From Chloromonas sp. AAM2 (taxonomy: Eukaryota; Chlorophyta; Chlorophyceae; Chlamydomonadales; Chlamydomonadaceae), in assembly GCA_004335635.1 (NCBI GenBank), contig QAXH01003220.1, positions 1 through 60,854 of the forward strand: 60,854 nt of DNA, read 5' to 3'. The number at the start of each line of letters is the position of its first letter. The stretch's first letter is position 1. Of the stretch, positions 40,282 to 54,000 are shown piece by piece. The notes under the pieces are model-generated. The model saw nothing but the letters and a program-made list of their open reading frames with translations, was not told the origin of the DNA and made no database searches. A program made the translations under genes and the position numbers.

Positions 40282-42476
40282 AAGGCCCAAGCATGGTCTG
40301 CCCAACGTGCTTGATGTACAACACGATGCAGTGCATGTGGCCTTACGGTGATTAAGAGTTTGGTAATGGTGGTGAGCGCCCAGGGTCGTGGTGATGAGCA
40401 TGGGCGCTCTAGGGCTTGTGATCGGTGGAACACGCTGAATCCTGCCAAGGGTCGGTGCAGCACAACCTGTATGCAGGTGTTGTATTGGTCATATTCTAGG
40501 CTTCTAAATCTGGGGCTCGTAAAGCACGGCTGGCAACGGCCAGATCCTGTTATTTACAACAGTCACGTGCCCTGGCAGTTAGGCACGTGGTCACATGAGC
40601 AACTGTATGTATGTCACTTGACAATCGAGGGCTGAGTTGAGTTGAGTCTATTGTGCACTAGTACGCGGCAGTCACTTCTGACCAGGCTCAACCCATCCTG
40701 CTAAAGCAGGCATTTCACCTGACACACTTTACCGGACACGAATATCTATGACATTTCATTGACCAGACATGCTTGCGAGCTGTGGCCACTCTGCCAGACT
40801 TTTCTGAGACGGCTCTGCGTGTAGAGCATTGCAGGATTTTGCTTCCGAGTTGCATGATTAACGCATTTCTTCGAGAGCCTGTGAATTTGAAGTGTGTGCT
40901 CACCAGCTAAGCCGTTTTTGTGCAGTGCGATAAATGTGTGGTGTGCCAACACCTCTCGAGGAGCGACCTTTTTGACCATCGTGCGGCATACATTGGAAGC
41001 ACGTGTCCCTCCTTGAGGAGCACGTGGGGTATGTTTGGGCTGCCTAGTACATCCTATTGACTGCGCGGTGTTGCCCCTGGCTGCAATTGTTCAGCTGTGA
41101 AATTCACCACTGTCCTGCTGCCGCAGCGGCCATGCACTTTTGCCCAGAGTCTCTTGCTGTTGAGCAGGACGTTATCTGGGCTGACATTTTGACCCTTTTT
41201 GACCGGGCTGGATGACTGAAGAATCTCACATCTGGGAGTGGAAGCCGGAGTGTGATGGGTGCTCATAACAGCAATTGCTGTGAAAAAGCCTTCTCTCCAA
41301 TACCAGGCTGGGAATGGAAAGCCTGTGCCTTTTTTTTGAGTGCAACACGTGTGAGAGCGGTGAAGCACTAGGCCTTGGATGGTCATGGGGTCCTCTCTTA
41401 AGCCCTGATAATGACCCCTTTTTTAGTGGGGTGTGCCAGGAACTCGTCACGTGCATTGTTTTCAGGTAGCAGGAGCAGTTGGCGCGCAAGTTGGCTGTCA
41501 GCAGCCGCGTTTCTTTTAGTTTGATTTGAGTGAACAGCGACTGGGGCAGGGCCACGTCTATAGTTGCACATGCTGCGCCGTCAACGGGCATGACTGGCTT
41601 TATCTGTGCCACGGTTTTGTGAGGCGGTTACAATTCGCGTTTCTACATGCCTCCACATGGCCCCTGTTGGTGATGGCTGAACACGGCTGGTTCTACTGAA
41701 GACGCTTTTCAGACCAGTGCGCATTCAGTTACAAATGAGCAGTTGACGTGGGATAGTGCATACAATTTTTTCTTTGCTGTGCCTGGCCTAACCACTTCTG
41801 TTGAGGATCACGTGCTTTGGCCTTTCGCACACATACACACGCACACACAAGTACGGAGTTGCTTTATGCCCCTCCTGCACTAGGCAAGTTACAGTCTCTT
41901 ACGTACCGCCTACTACCTTGGCCGTCCGCCTACTCTGCATAACAATTCGGGTTACATGTATTTTTGGCAGGTGTGTGCGCGAGTTGCGAATCGCAGATTG
42001 GACTCAGACGAGTGAGGCTCACTGGAAACGTTTCAAATCGTTACAGGATCCGGATGGTTGTCATGACAGGGCAGGAGTGGGCCGAGGTTTTTGTGCTGCG
42101 TCATTTTCTCCAAGTACTGCAATATTCTGATCTGCGGTGTGTGTAGAGATGTGCATAGTGTCTCCTTCCTGATGACTTTGTCACTGATGCAAATGATTGG
42201 TCCTTGCATTTCCACAAAGTAGGGCATTTTGGCAACTGACAGGACATGATGCCGTAAGCTGTTGAGTTGCTCAACAATGGATCAGCGGCTGTTTTGCTCA
42301 TGTTGACTGTTTCTGCAACGGTTTCTGAGCTGTCCTGTGGAGAGTTCGTTTGCCACGTGCTGCTGACTGGAATGCAATGTAGGTCTGCATAGCCTACTGA
42401 AGACGCCACGGCTTGGATTGGTGCATTTCACAAGCTGCCTTGTTAACTTCAGTATGGCTATGCGATTCAACAGAGA

Positions 42477-42530
42477 CATCCATGTTGCAATCCATGTTGC
42501 ATGTTGTTCAATCCATGTTGCAATCAGTAA
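42477..42530. repeat. Short direct repeat CAATCCATGTTG
   Basis: Three or four imperfect copies of CATCCATGTTGCAATCC-type sequence within 55 bp. A minor minisatellite. Confidence 0.7.
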
Positions 42531-43295
42531 CAGTTGACGTGACTCTTGTAATATATGAATCCTTTTTCTTTAGGACGCAGTGCCAAAGCAGAGGCCCAGT
42601 ATTCTGCACGCCTTGCTAATTACCATGTTCCGTTCAGCGTGCAGCGCAAGAGCAGAGCCACAGTGCTCAGCTCGATTGTTCCATACCTGTGCTGAAGCGG
42701 ACTGAAGCGGAGATGCTGAACCCGCCGTGCAGCTGTCATTCCAGTGGCGACTGAGCCGGCTTGTGATTAGCGGGCACAACACACGCATGGTGACTGGAGG
42801 GTCCCGACAAGCAGTGTGTTCCTAAACAACTGAACCCCTGTTGCTGGGCAAACAAACAGTGCAAGTTACATCCACAAACCCACATCAAGGTCAACAACAT
42901 CTCCAACGTACACAGGGAAATGCATATGGCACCTACACAGGCGTGTATACGCTCGAGGCAGTTGTAGCTGTTCCAACAAATATGCCATCTGTGGCTGCAT
43001 GTATCCATACATTCTTGCAAAGCAGTACAACCAGCATGGCAGCCCCCTGTGATCTCTATTATAATCAGCAGGCACATAATACGTTGCCATGTCCAAAACA
43101 CCATGACAAAAGACATGCAGGGGCCCATTTGTGGAAGCAGAAGCTGAGGGTTATCCTCTTCTTGGAATTGAGCCAAGGGCGTTGCACCCGTGTCAGCGAA
43201 GAGGCGCCATGTGAAATCGCCCTTGCATGAAGGCCATGCGTCAAGGCTGAGTGCAGCAATGCTAAGCTCCTCACGTATCTTAATGAAATCCTTAC

Positions 43296-43386
43296 GAGAG
43301 TAACGCTTGTCAGAGCGCAGAGCGAGAGTAACGCTTGCCAGAGCGAGAGTAACGCTTGTCAGAGTGAGAGTAACGCTTGCCAGAGT
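43296..43386. repeat. 21-bp tandem repeat
   Basis: Units starting GAGAGTAACGCTTG begin at 43296, 43324, 43345 and 43366; the last three have a period of 21 bp. The multiple of three keeps a minus-strand frame open as a seven-residue repeat (SVTLALA), which explains a long but probably meaningless open frame there. Confidence 0.85.
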
Positions 43387-45003
43387 CCGTGGCCATATAT
43401 TGATCATCAATTTGCGCAAGTAGTTGTTATTTGCGTTGGACGTGCTTCATGGTGTGCACTCCCTCCTTGTAACAGTAAATGCATGCCTAAGGGAAATCAC
43501 AATGAATATAATTTCATACTTTGCAAACACGCCAGAAGCTGGAAGACATGAAGGAGGCTGGGGAAAATGTGGGGAGAGTATGAAGGTTGAAACAAACAGC
43601 ACCCAACGCTTTCGCTGTTAAGCTTAAGCAGTCAGGAATACTTTGTGTAAGACCAAGACTCGAGAGTATGCTTAAGCAATCAAGGAAACTTTGCCAGGAG
43701 GTACAGAAAGGGACTCATGTAGTAGTAACAACCAGAGCTGTCGCAGACGTCCAACTACCAATGTTGCTGCCACACAGCTTGCAGCGCAGATGGACAGCTG
43801 AGATGGTGTCACTGAGATGCGGCGTCAAACACAGCTCAGTTGACTGCTGCACTCCCAACCAGCAGTCTGTGATGGCCACTCAAAGCCATGTGGAGCAAGG
43901 CTACCACAGCCGTTGAGAGATAGATGTTCGTACTGCCTCGAAAAAGGACAGGGAGAAATGGAGGAAAGCCAAGCAACCCAGCACACTCAAGCAAACCTTT
44001 GAGTTTCCCCCCCTCAAACGCAGTCATGCTCTTTCAGACCCTAGCACCAGTTTGCCACGGGTTTCCGGGCTGGCCTTTTGCAGTCACTTTTATTGGACGT
44101 AGTGCTTCCATGACTGCGCGTGGCGACATGTGCTAGGATATACCATAGCTGACGGCATATTCGCGATGACGGGCCTCTGGCATGAGCTTTTTGAAGACAC
44201 AATCGCAGCATCAATTGCCCAAACAGCACATCATTGCAAGTTTCTGAATACTTTCTGCCCTGTCCCACAGCCAAAATAGCTCCACATCGGTCCGTGCATG
44301 TCTTTGCCCCCTGAATCCTTTCCTGCTCTGCTATTCCATGCGCAAACTGTGCCAAGGGGTTATCTCACATTTTCGCTACAGACATTAACCTGCAACGGAG
44401 ACATAGTGGCACATAAGCGATCAAAGGCGCATGTCAGAAGGTAAGGAAGGGCTTCAGAGCACGTAAGCTGGACAACATGCATTGGTGTGGCCTTGGTGTG
44501 CCTCTTAGATGCAGATGCAGATGAGATACCTACAAATAGCGCCTGCACCCATGACCATGTCAGAGGCGAATGAGCTGTTCGTGCACTTTGCAAATTCGGC
44601 ATTCCTTTGGCAAGCCAGACACGAAGCTGAAACTGCACTAGAAACATGACCTTGCGCCATCAACGACGCAGTATCAATCATAACAGGTTTGACTCTGTTT
44701 TAGCAATTTGGCCTAGTTTAACAAGAGCTGGGAAAAGCCGCTTCAAGGTCAGCACCTGCCAGTTGCGAGCCAAGGCTAGTAGACATGACAAGTACAAGCA
44801 GTTTGGAAACCCGATCTGCTCTGTCGCAGCCCAGTGGAGACATGAAACCGTAGATCCGTACAACATAGCTTGTGGCTTCCGAAGATGGTGGCAACGTACA
44901 ATACAATACAATGCGCGTGAAGGACGTTGCGTTGCCAATAAATATGAGCTGAAGTATTCACTGGGTTTGCTTACGCTGTTGCAGAGGTGTCTGAACACGC
45001 ACG

Positions 45004-48000
45004 TTACCTCTTGCCGGCGGCCGCATCAGGTCCGGCCATCCCTGACACTGGCAGCGATTTCGCTGAAATCGTTGACCTGCCTCGCAACTTCAAGGCAATG
45101 CCGCCCGGGGAAAGCAAGGGAAATTTGCCTTTGCTGCCCCCAACACCCGAGGATGTAGGTGCTATTGAGGAAGACGCGATTGAAGCCTGAGACGGAGGCT
45201 GTCCCAAGCCTGTCAAACCTCCACAACTAAAGTTGCCACTGCCCATGTCACTGTTCAGCCGCCGCTCGCCGCATTTGCGTGTCGGCGAAGCCATGGCAGT
45301 ACCATTAGCCTGACCGTCTGTGTGAGTCGCACTCACGCCGGAGTTCCAGGCCTCAGGTTGCACTGTTGCTGCTTCCTGAGTCTTTCGTAGCTCGGACGCA
45401 GGCTTCATATCGATACTTGTCCCAGAAAGTGCATCGCTACCTCGAGCGAAGGTGTGCCGGGCCATGCCCTGCCAGTAAGCGTAGTTTGACAACACGGCGT
45501 GTAGCAGCGGTCGGGCTGCAGTGAAGCGAGTGGTGAAGGCACGAAACAGGGGGCTGCACAGAGCAACAAGGGGCAAGCAAACTGTGTTGCGAATTCTGTG
45601 GTTGTAAAAATCTCAACACGTGACCTTGGACTTAACACAGGGTGAGATCAGCAGTGATAGGAGAAATGTGGGCGTCAGGCCAGCCGTCCAGCCTTCTGAA
45701 ACACCTAGGCGCTCGACATCAACATTTGGACAACAACATCGAACTCACCAGACCACGAAGTCAAAGAATCCGACCTGGCTCTTGGTGACGCCTGCATACA
45801 AACACAACAGGCTTCAGTAATCCAGCAGATTTGAAGCGCGAGATGCATTGAAGTCTTGTCATGCGATGCCCGGCAATGCATGTGTTTTGCGTTGCTCACA
45901 CTTGTCACAGACGCACCACCACTTGCCTTCCTTATTTCTGTCGCATAGTGGAGATACGCTCAGGCCCATTGCTCTCTCGGCATCGCCCTGAAGGAAGAAC
46001 TCAGCCTCTAGAGCGCTCACCCAGCGCAAGTGCACCTGTCGCACAAGGCAAGTGAAACGCATTGAAAAACGGCGCGCAATGCTCAAACCTTGGCTGTCAC
46101 TTGTAAACCGCCTTTTGTGACGCACTCACGTGATGCACGATTCTGACAGTTGCTGGAGCTGTGTTGTGATGCTCGTGTATTCACCTTGAGTGGTGCAGCA
46201 AGATGTCCGAGGTCAGCGCACTTGAGCGCCATCTGCAGGCTCAGCATCTTGTCGTGATCCGTCAGGGGCGCAAGGATGTCGATTGAGGGCGTACTGGCCA
46301 GCCGCTGGATCTCAGAACTGCACGAACAAAGCCAAGATGGGGTAGAGTTTAGGCTCCTATTCATGAAGCAGCTCACACGATCAGATGAATGAGGAGTGGG
46401 CAGGCCAAACACACTTGAGATGGTGTAAGCTACACCACTGCTACCTGAGACGTAATTGAACCTAATCCTGAACCTAACCTTGGCTGAGTGATCTTGCACC
46501 ATTTGCCCGGGCACATCTCTTGCCTGAGCAATTATTCACCCTTGGCCTGATCGATTGCACAGTCCTGGCCTGGGCAATCGCATACTGCAGGCCTGAGCAT
46601 TGCCTACTCCTTGCCTCAGCAATCGCATATCCCTGGCCCAAGCAATTGCACCTGCTCGGTGCTTCAGGTGAGGTTCGTTCAATGTTACACAGGTTACTCT
46701 GTCTGTCTGTTTTGGCTACAACAGGGAAGTCGAAACAGGACGTGAAACGGGATTGCACACTCCTTCCTCACCTGGGTGGACGCACAGGCGGCACACTGGC
46801 ATTGGTGCCCGAGCTGCGGGCGGAACTGCCCTTGTCTGCGCCCTCAGTGTGTGGCGTGTGATTGCCGTGGTGAAGGGAGGAGAACTGGCCCAGAATGCTG
46901 AAGTGCTGTTTCATGCTGCAAGGGCACGTGCACACAGCACATGCTTGACACATGTGCTGGGATTCAACATGCCAGGGATCATGCAGATCTCTTGCCACCG
47001 ATCACAACAGTGTGATGACTCCAAAATGCTTTAAAACGAGAGCTGTGCTTCTGCGGTCACACCATCACATTGAACACTTTGGCTCTTGTGGTCACATCAC
47101 ACTTTGGCTGGCGCAAACATCACTCACTCCGTGGCCAACACAAGCTCAATGACTAGCTTGCGCAGTGCTTCCCATGCAGGGCGTGGCATGCACTGGAGGA
47201 AATTGAATTCGTTCTGCTTAAGGAGGCCAAACGCCGCAGCCAAGTGATGATTCTCCATTGGCGAGCGATCTGCACGTCAGGAAGAGTACGGCTCTCAGTG
47301 AGTTACAAAAACGGTCTGCGCAGTCTGTTGCATTGATGGCATTGTAGCAAATGAAGCGTACATCGGCTTCAAAGGGTGAGAAGCAGGTGCACAGGGCAAG
47401 CCGCCAACAGGAGTGCTGATGAGCATCAAACTATGCCAGCAAGAGCTTACGACAGCATGAGCATCAAACTATGCCAGCAAGGGTGCTGATGAGCATCAAA
47501 CTATGCCAGCAAGAGCTTACGACAGATGATTTAAGGTTCAGTGGGTGATGGATGGGTGGTGATCATTTGGTAATCATGGCTTCACTTAGCATGGGTTGAA
47601 TCCAGCCAGGCATCGGCTCCCTTAAACGGCCGTGCTCGATGCACAAGTAGAAGCCACGTATGGCCACTGTAAGAAGCTGGCCCCCGTACCATTGTATCGC
47701 ACTGCAAGATCGTCATGCGCGTTGATCAGGAAGTCGTTGGTCCGTCCTTTGTGCTCATAGTCGTGCACGATGGCGGCCTGCAGGCGAGTCAAAGGTAACT
47801 GGCGCACTTGGCCGCAATCAAGCAGCCATCTCATAACAGGATGGTGCATCTGAAGTCAACTGCCAATTGCGACCAGCCCTGGCGTTTAGCAAAAACTTCC
47901 TCTGTTTGAAACGTCTGCTCACCAAATAGCACGCCAGCAGAGTGTGTCGATCTGCATATCCCGGCATCAGCCCGCCGCTGTGCAGCAAGACATGCAGCGT

Positions 48001-51000
48001 TTGCAGTACGTCTGCCGCGTGCCGCCTGTTGTGGTACGGGTTGGTTTGAGCGTAGCCATCCTCCAAGTGCTGCAAGAACCTGACCAGCCGTTGTCGGTTG
48101 AGATCTGCCCACTTGATCAGGCCGGTGTTGTGAAACAGCCAGTATCCCAGCACGGACAACGGGTGGCCGGATGTAGCCTCTTCTAAGGCATACGCATCGA
48201 ATGTCCAAGAATCGCAGGTCACAAGGACGGTGTCCAACTGTGTAAAGATCGGCCGGCAGGGGTGCTCAGCAGGAACGCTTGATATCCAGCGCTTTGTTCC
48301 CTGTTGGCTACTTGTTGGGCTTCCCCAGCCCCTGGCAGCCTCGGAGCTTGTGATGGAGTTCTTGTATGTCAAATCCACGTACGACTTGCTGCTGAAGCGG
48401 GCTGTGAGAATTGAGCCAAGCGCGCCTGCCTGGCTGGGGCGTGTCCGTAGAGCTGCGGTCCGCTGAGACATTGAATTGGCACGTGATTGAACATGTGCGG
48501 TGGTTGCTGCCGTGCATGGTGGGTTGATGCTTGTGGCAGTGCTGTTGGCGCGCTGTTTTGGAGAGCCGGCTGTGAAAATGGGGTCCAAGGTGATCGAAAT
48601 GCTGTCAACAGTGGAAAGAGTGCCTGTGGGTTTGGCTGAGGATGAGCGCGTATGCGTATGCGTTACGCCGCCTGTCGTTGGACCAACGAGCAGAACCGGG
48701 GTGGTGGGCGAAGGTGGATACAGATCAGCGCTGTTATCACGTGCGACGAAAGTTGATATTGTGATTGGGGCACAGGGTTGGGACAGTGTTGGCAACGCGA
48801 GCGTCAAACTGCCAGGACTGTCACCTACGGACTCCGCTTTTGGCTTTGCGTCCGCCAGTGCTGCATCGCATGTACAGCTGTTTTCTCCCAACACTTCTGG
48901 CTCGCTCGTGCACACCTTGCCGGCTCCGTCAGTACTGCGGTTAGGCGGTAATGTAAGCCGTTCGGAAAGGCCAGGTTGTCGCAGGCCGTTCATTGAAACT
49001 CCACCGCCTCCCATCTTGCATGTGGCAGAGGGAGGGGAAGATTCGCCTGAGGAGAGGTTTGGGTCGTCCAGGCTGAGTGGGCGGGCCAGAGTGCTCACGG
49101 CCGGAATGTGAACTGGAACTGTGTTGCTGTTAGAGCTGGCACGTGACGCGAGGACTTGGTTGAAACTGACGTGATCAGCCGGCGGCAATTCCTCTGCCTC
49201 TGGAAACTGCATGAGGTGAGCAAATACGCCTGCCAGGCCTAAGTTCCTACTTACAGCCGTGCTGCTGGCAAAACGTACACCGATCTCCCGCGCACATGCT
49301 CCGCCGCTTCTGGGACCCTGTTGTCCGTCACTTGCCCCACCGCGGTTGCTGCTTTGGCCTCGAATTGCAGAAGTCATGCGCGCATGCACCCCTGCTGAAG
49401 CATGCCCACTCAGCCCTCCTGCTGTGTATGCCGGGTTGGCATGCAGCACTGGATTGCTGCTTCGCACAAATGCGCCACCACAGTGGCTACCGCCGCTGAC
49501 ACGACCAAAGCTCGTGGTAGCATGCATGCCTCGGGCCACTGCCCTGCTCCGCCTAGCTCCCCGCCCAGCCCCTGGGCCATTCGCCATCCCAGCTCCAAAG
49601 CTGACCGTGCTCGTCCGACCATCAGAGGTATCTGCCAAAGTGGATCTGCTTTGCCGTTCTTGTCCCGGCTCTTCAAGCACCGCTGCCGCAGCCAGAGCAC
49701 CAAAGTCAACCAAGGATGGGAGCCCGTTCATTGAGCCTCTGTAAACCATGGCAAATGGCCCTGCACCGCCAGGATGAACGAACTTGCTGGCCGTTTCATC
49801 CTCCATGCCAGCATCAGCATGCCCAATGCCGTCTCTGGGACCAGGTGCATTTCCCTCTACGCTCATGTCCTTATCCGTTGAGTCCAGTGTGACATTTGCG
49901 CCTTGCTGGGAGATCTGGGAGTAACGGGAACTCAAAAGACTGTGGTTGCGTGCGACGTCCTCGTCCATATCTAGTTCGCCTTCCTGGCAGTGTCCATGCT
50001 CGGACTCTGACCGTGCGCCTATCCTGTATGCATACTCTCCTCTCTCATCCGGGTAGCAGGATGTTCCACCTACAACAGCGTACAACTTGACAAAGTATCA
50101 TGAATTACATCAGGGGGCCCACATGCACCGAGCGCGAACGCTAGCAAGCCATGAAAGAGACGAGGCTGGATACCGTCCTAACCAACCCTGAGCAACAGAA
50201 CACAGAAATCAAAGCACTGTGGACAAACAAAGGAGTAATGCCAAAGGCTGCCAGACATGGGTTGAGCAGGCGCAGCTAGAAACAAAGCTGCATTATGAAG
50301 AGCACAACGACGATGGTGACTGGTGAGCTCAGCCGTAGCGGTTAGAATGCACAGCGTCAGTCGCGTGGCTCACCCAGGTTTGAAAATGTCTGTTGCCTTG
50401 CCGGGGCCGCGCCCGTCAGCTGCGCCATCAACGCTCGCTTCACCTCGTCCTGAACAGGCAACAATGCGCAACGGCAGTCTTTATGACAGCTGGCAAGCGC
50501 TGAACACACGCAGGACCCTAAGTGGTGATCTGCATACTCTATAGTGGCTTTCCTCGCAAAATTTCGCTGGCCCAGCGAACAGTGAAAACCGGACCGCGTT
50601 GCTTGTTGGTCTTCCTGCGGACGCTCACACATGATACTTGAGCGCTTAAGTGAGCGAGGTGTAGCGATGCATGTCCTGCATGCTGAGATTCGCGAGGTTT
50701 GGACCTGGTGCAATAAAGCGCGCTGCCTAAATGTCCCTGCCCCAGCACGCCACAGAAAGCCTCGCTGAACAGGTCATCTACATGTTAATGATAACAGTCC
50801 TGGTCCAATCGCAAGGCATCTGTGGACATGTGATCGTCGCATGGACCACAGGATCGGCACACGTACAGGATCGGCCTTGGCGAGTTGAGCGTCGTGCCAT
50901 TGACTTTGTGTGGTGGCACAATCATGTGCAAAGGGTCTGACATGGCCACAATGTTGCGATTTGAATCAAAACACTAGCTTCAACGGTGGTAACGACGTGC

Positions 51001-54000
51001 AGGCCATCTCAAGGCGCGAAAGCACTAGATTGCATTCGCAGCCACTTCTCAAAGATGGTGCCGCTACTAGCGGGTTCGTTCGGAACCACCGGAACGTGGC
51101 ATGCATGGTTTGTCCACTCTAGCTGCTGCAAACATGCACTGCGCTGAATGATGCGGTGAATATGACAATGGCGCTGACATGCGCGCTCAAAAGGTATGGA
51201 CCTGAGTGAACAGATTTGAAAACCGCCATAAGTAGTGATCTGCAGGCAACTGGGCCTGCCTCCTGACTTTTCCTTGCGGTGCGTGGTTGGAAATCCATGG
51301 GTATGAAAATGCATGCATGAGAAGCTCTGGTTTGGATGCCGATACCGTAGCAGATCCCAGCAGCGTCAGATCTGAAAACAAGGGTTAAGTACAGCGTATC
51401 GGCAAAGGACATGCGGGATCACCACTCACATCTACGTTGGCCTCCATCATCTGACGCCCCAGATCTGTGGCTGGCAGTTTGTACACGTCCACACTGCTGA
51501 GAAGCGCCTCTCTAATGGATACGAGCCTGTGCGTGGGTGGCTTCTGACCCGATAGGCAAGCGTTGACGACCTTCAAGATCATGTCGGCAGGGGTACCTGC
51601 ACATGTGCGAGCGTTACGTGGACCATTGAAGCGTGCACGAGCATGTCCAGTTGACAATGCGAGCGGTTGACTACCAGTGGTCTGTCGGAATTCCTTGCCG
51701 TTGTCTGCAACTTTGTCCCACATGAGGTGTGCTTTCCCCCACATGTTCTACTGCCGCGCAGTTGTCCAAAGTAGTCAAAATGGAGGCGGTGCAACTTCCT
51801 CCAGTGGGCAGGTGCGTAGGTACGCTCGTCGAAGGGATTGACCGACAATGGCCACGTACCTGACTGATGCTCGGATTTCTCAACAGCGCTGCGGCCTGCA
51901 TCAATGGCCTTCCAGTCCCACTTGGCTCGCAGTCGAGAGATGGTAGCCTTGGGAAGCACGTGAGACAGCAGTGCGCGGTTTTGCTTCCTGCAAGCAGCCA
52001 ACATTCCGCCATCCATCGTCTTTGCCTCTTCAAGATTGATGACCTTGAACCGCTCCATGTTTCACTGAAAAAAGAAAGTTTGCCAGTTCTGGGACAATTT
52101 CCCGAAACTGCACTGGAACCCGTGTGGCGGCAGGGAAAACGGGAAAGGGAAAGCCAAAGTCTAGGTCTCAGAACTCGGTAATGCAAGTCGTAACACTACC
52201 ATCAGTCTGAACACCAATGGCAGTGGCAAGTCAGTAGGGCAGCCAGTCAAGTATTGCTCCAAGTGCAAACGCAAGTTCTCCCTCAAGTACTTTACCACAC
52301 CAGACGGCACATCTCTCTTGGAGTGGTGGAATCTCAACCAGCTGTCCCAGTAGCAATGCCACAGTGTGGGCCGTGCAACTGTCCCAAGAATTGTCCCAGA
52401 ACTGGCAAACATCTTTTTTTTTGGGCTAGGTGTGAATCTGTGCGGTGCTGTCAATGGCCCCAGTGCTGCCATTTCAAGCTCTGCCGCCAGCGCAGGCGTC
52501 ATCAGCGCTCAGCCAACCACTGCATTTACGCTGTCCTATCGCGCCATGCCAACCTTCCTAAGCGCGTTTGGACATCCAATCCCAGAAAAACACACGAATG
52601 TACAGAAGTGAATGTTGATGATGTTGCGATTGCCGGCTGGGTGGCGGAACCTTGGCGTTTTGAATTGACAGCCATGCTTGCGCACACCAGTTCCTGCCTT
52701 ACGCACCATTTTATGAGCAGAAGGAAAGTGAACGCCCACACACCAACGGATACGAGCACCACCATCACTATCAGAGGAGCAACGTAGGGTGGGTACCAAT
52801 CATCTTGCCACAAGATTAGTGTGAACTGCAGAGCGAGCAGATAAGCAGCACACACGCCGATGTCAGTTTTACGTCAGAGTTGCTGCCACTGAATGTTTTC
52901 AACAATCGTTGTGATGCTCTGTGGTAAGGGTTTGGCACGGGCTGATCCTGGGGTTATGCAAGCTGTCGATGTGTTTGGAATGTGGCTGCACCAGTAAAGG
53001 CGCCCATGCAATAAGTGGCCATGAATAACATGACTGCTGGCATCACCCACCGTCCCTGCAGGAAAGGTCTTAACAGCTGTGGCCGCTCCTTTGGTTGGAG
53101 CGCTGTCTGTGGTCTGGTAGATAAGCAACTCATGTACGCTTTGGTTGCCAGATGGCTGTGCATACAGCACTCTTACTCGGTAGCCGTCGTCTTCCAGTTC
53201 TACAGCTGACTGGGCTAACGCCTTGGCTAGCTTCGCCAGATCAACTTCCATTATCACAAAGCCCCACCTATGAGCAGCGGCAGCAGCACGTAACGACATG
53301 CTCGCAGGCAGCATCGGGATGCCAAGGGTCCTGTCCCATGGCACGCCCGGCATCGATCAAGACCCACACTAGTTGGCCTTAAATGAGTACGTATTCCCAG
53401 AACGTAAGCAAGCAATATGAATCACACCCAGCAGCCAGGCCAAACGGCAGAGTCTGGTGCACTGCCAATTCATTGTCAAACGCACGAGAGCCATCCAAGA
53501 AGTGAGCAACAGGAACAGGGCAGGGCATCAAAGGGCAAGTCCAAGAGGAGCAAGTCCGACAGCCATATAAGGACAGAACAAAGCAACCATCCAGGCAGTT
53601 TTAGATCAGGATGTGGAGGCAGCCTAGAACAGCGGCTCACCAGGTTGATGTATTTAGTCCGGCTGTGGCGCTTGCTCGGCCCGGCGACCCTGACTGTCCG
53701 CTGTAAGGGGACCCCTGTAGGGCGGCTGTGACAGCACCAGGGTCTAAAGAGATGGATTCAAACTCAACGGCTAGGGAGTTGCTGCCTCCTCCTGGCAGGG
53801 AACCTGCGCACAGGAGGGCAACACTGGGTCTGTCAAGTCCAGAGGAACAAAATGATATGCTGCCACATGGACTAGATATGCCCGAGCCACATGCCTATCC
53901 CAGATTGTTGTGTGCGCTACACGCTGGCTTGACCCTGTCTCGTCCCAGCCAAAATTAGCTATGAACTCAGACTCCTATCATTATTTACAGTTGAAACACC

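Larger units (their letters stand above)
40282..45003. other. 4.7 kb without a recognised gene
   Basis: Several minus-strand frames look less random than background but match no family I know: 43300-43190 (RYSRKDFIKIREELSIAALS), 42227-42033 (YFVEMQGPIICISDKVIRKE), 41612-41460 (VALPQSLFTQIKLKETRLL), 41190-41070 (LLNSKRLWAKVHGRC) and 40979-40900 (MVKKVAPREVLAHHTFIALH). They could be exons of one unrecognised minus-strand gene, but I could not join them with consistent splice phases. Repeats at 42477-42530 and 43296-43386 lie here. Confidence 0.3.

Noticed and set aside
43190..43310. eIF4E-binding motif (RYSRKDFIKIRE resembles Y....L)
   Set aside because: The consensus needs a hydrophobic pair after Tyr-x4 (YxxxxL-phi); here the residue is Phe-Ile and there is no supporting context.
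42736..43419. 227-codon minus-strand open frame
   Set aside because: Its start is created by the 21-bp repeat (SVTLALA), the rest has no family match and is rich in Cys/Trp/His typical of unselected sequence. At most a small part near 43300-43190 may be an exon.
45004..45190. Plus-strand frame of 67 codons near 44987-45190
   Set aside because: It is antisense to the in-frame 3' end of the phosphodiesterase gene and has no family match.
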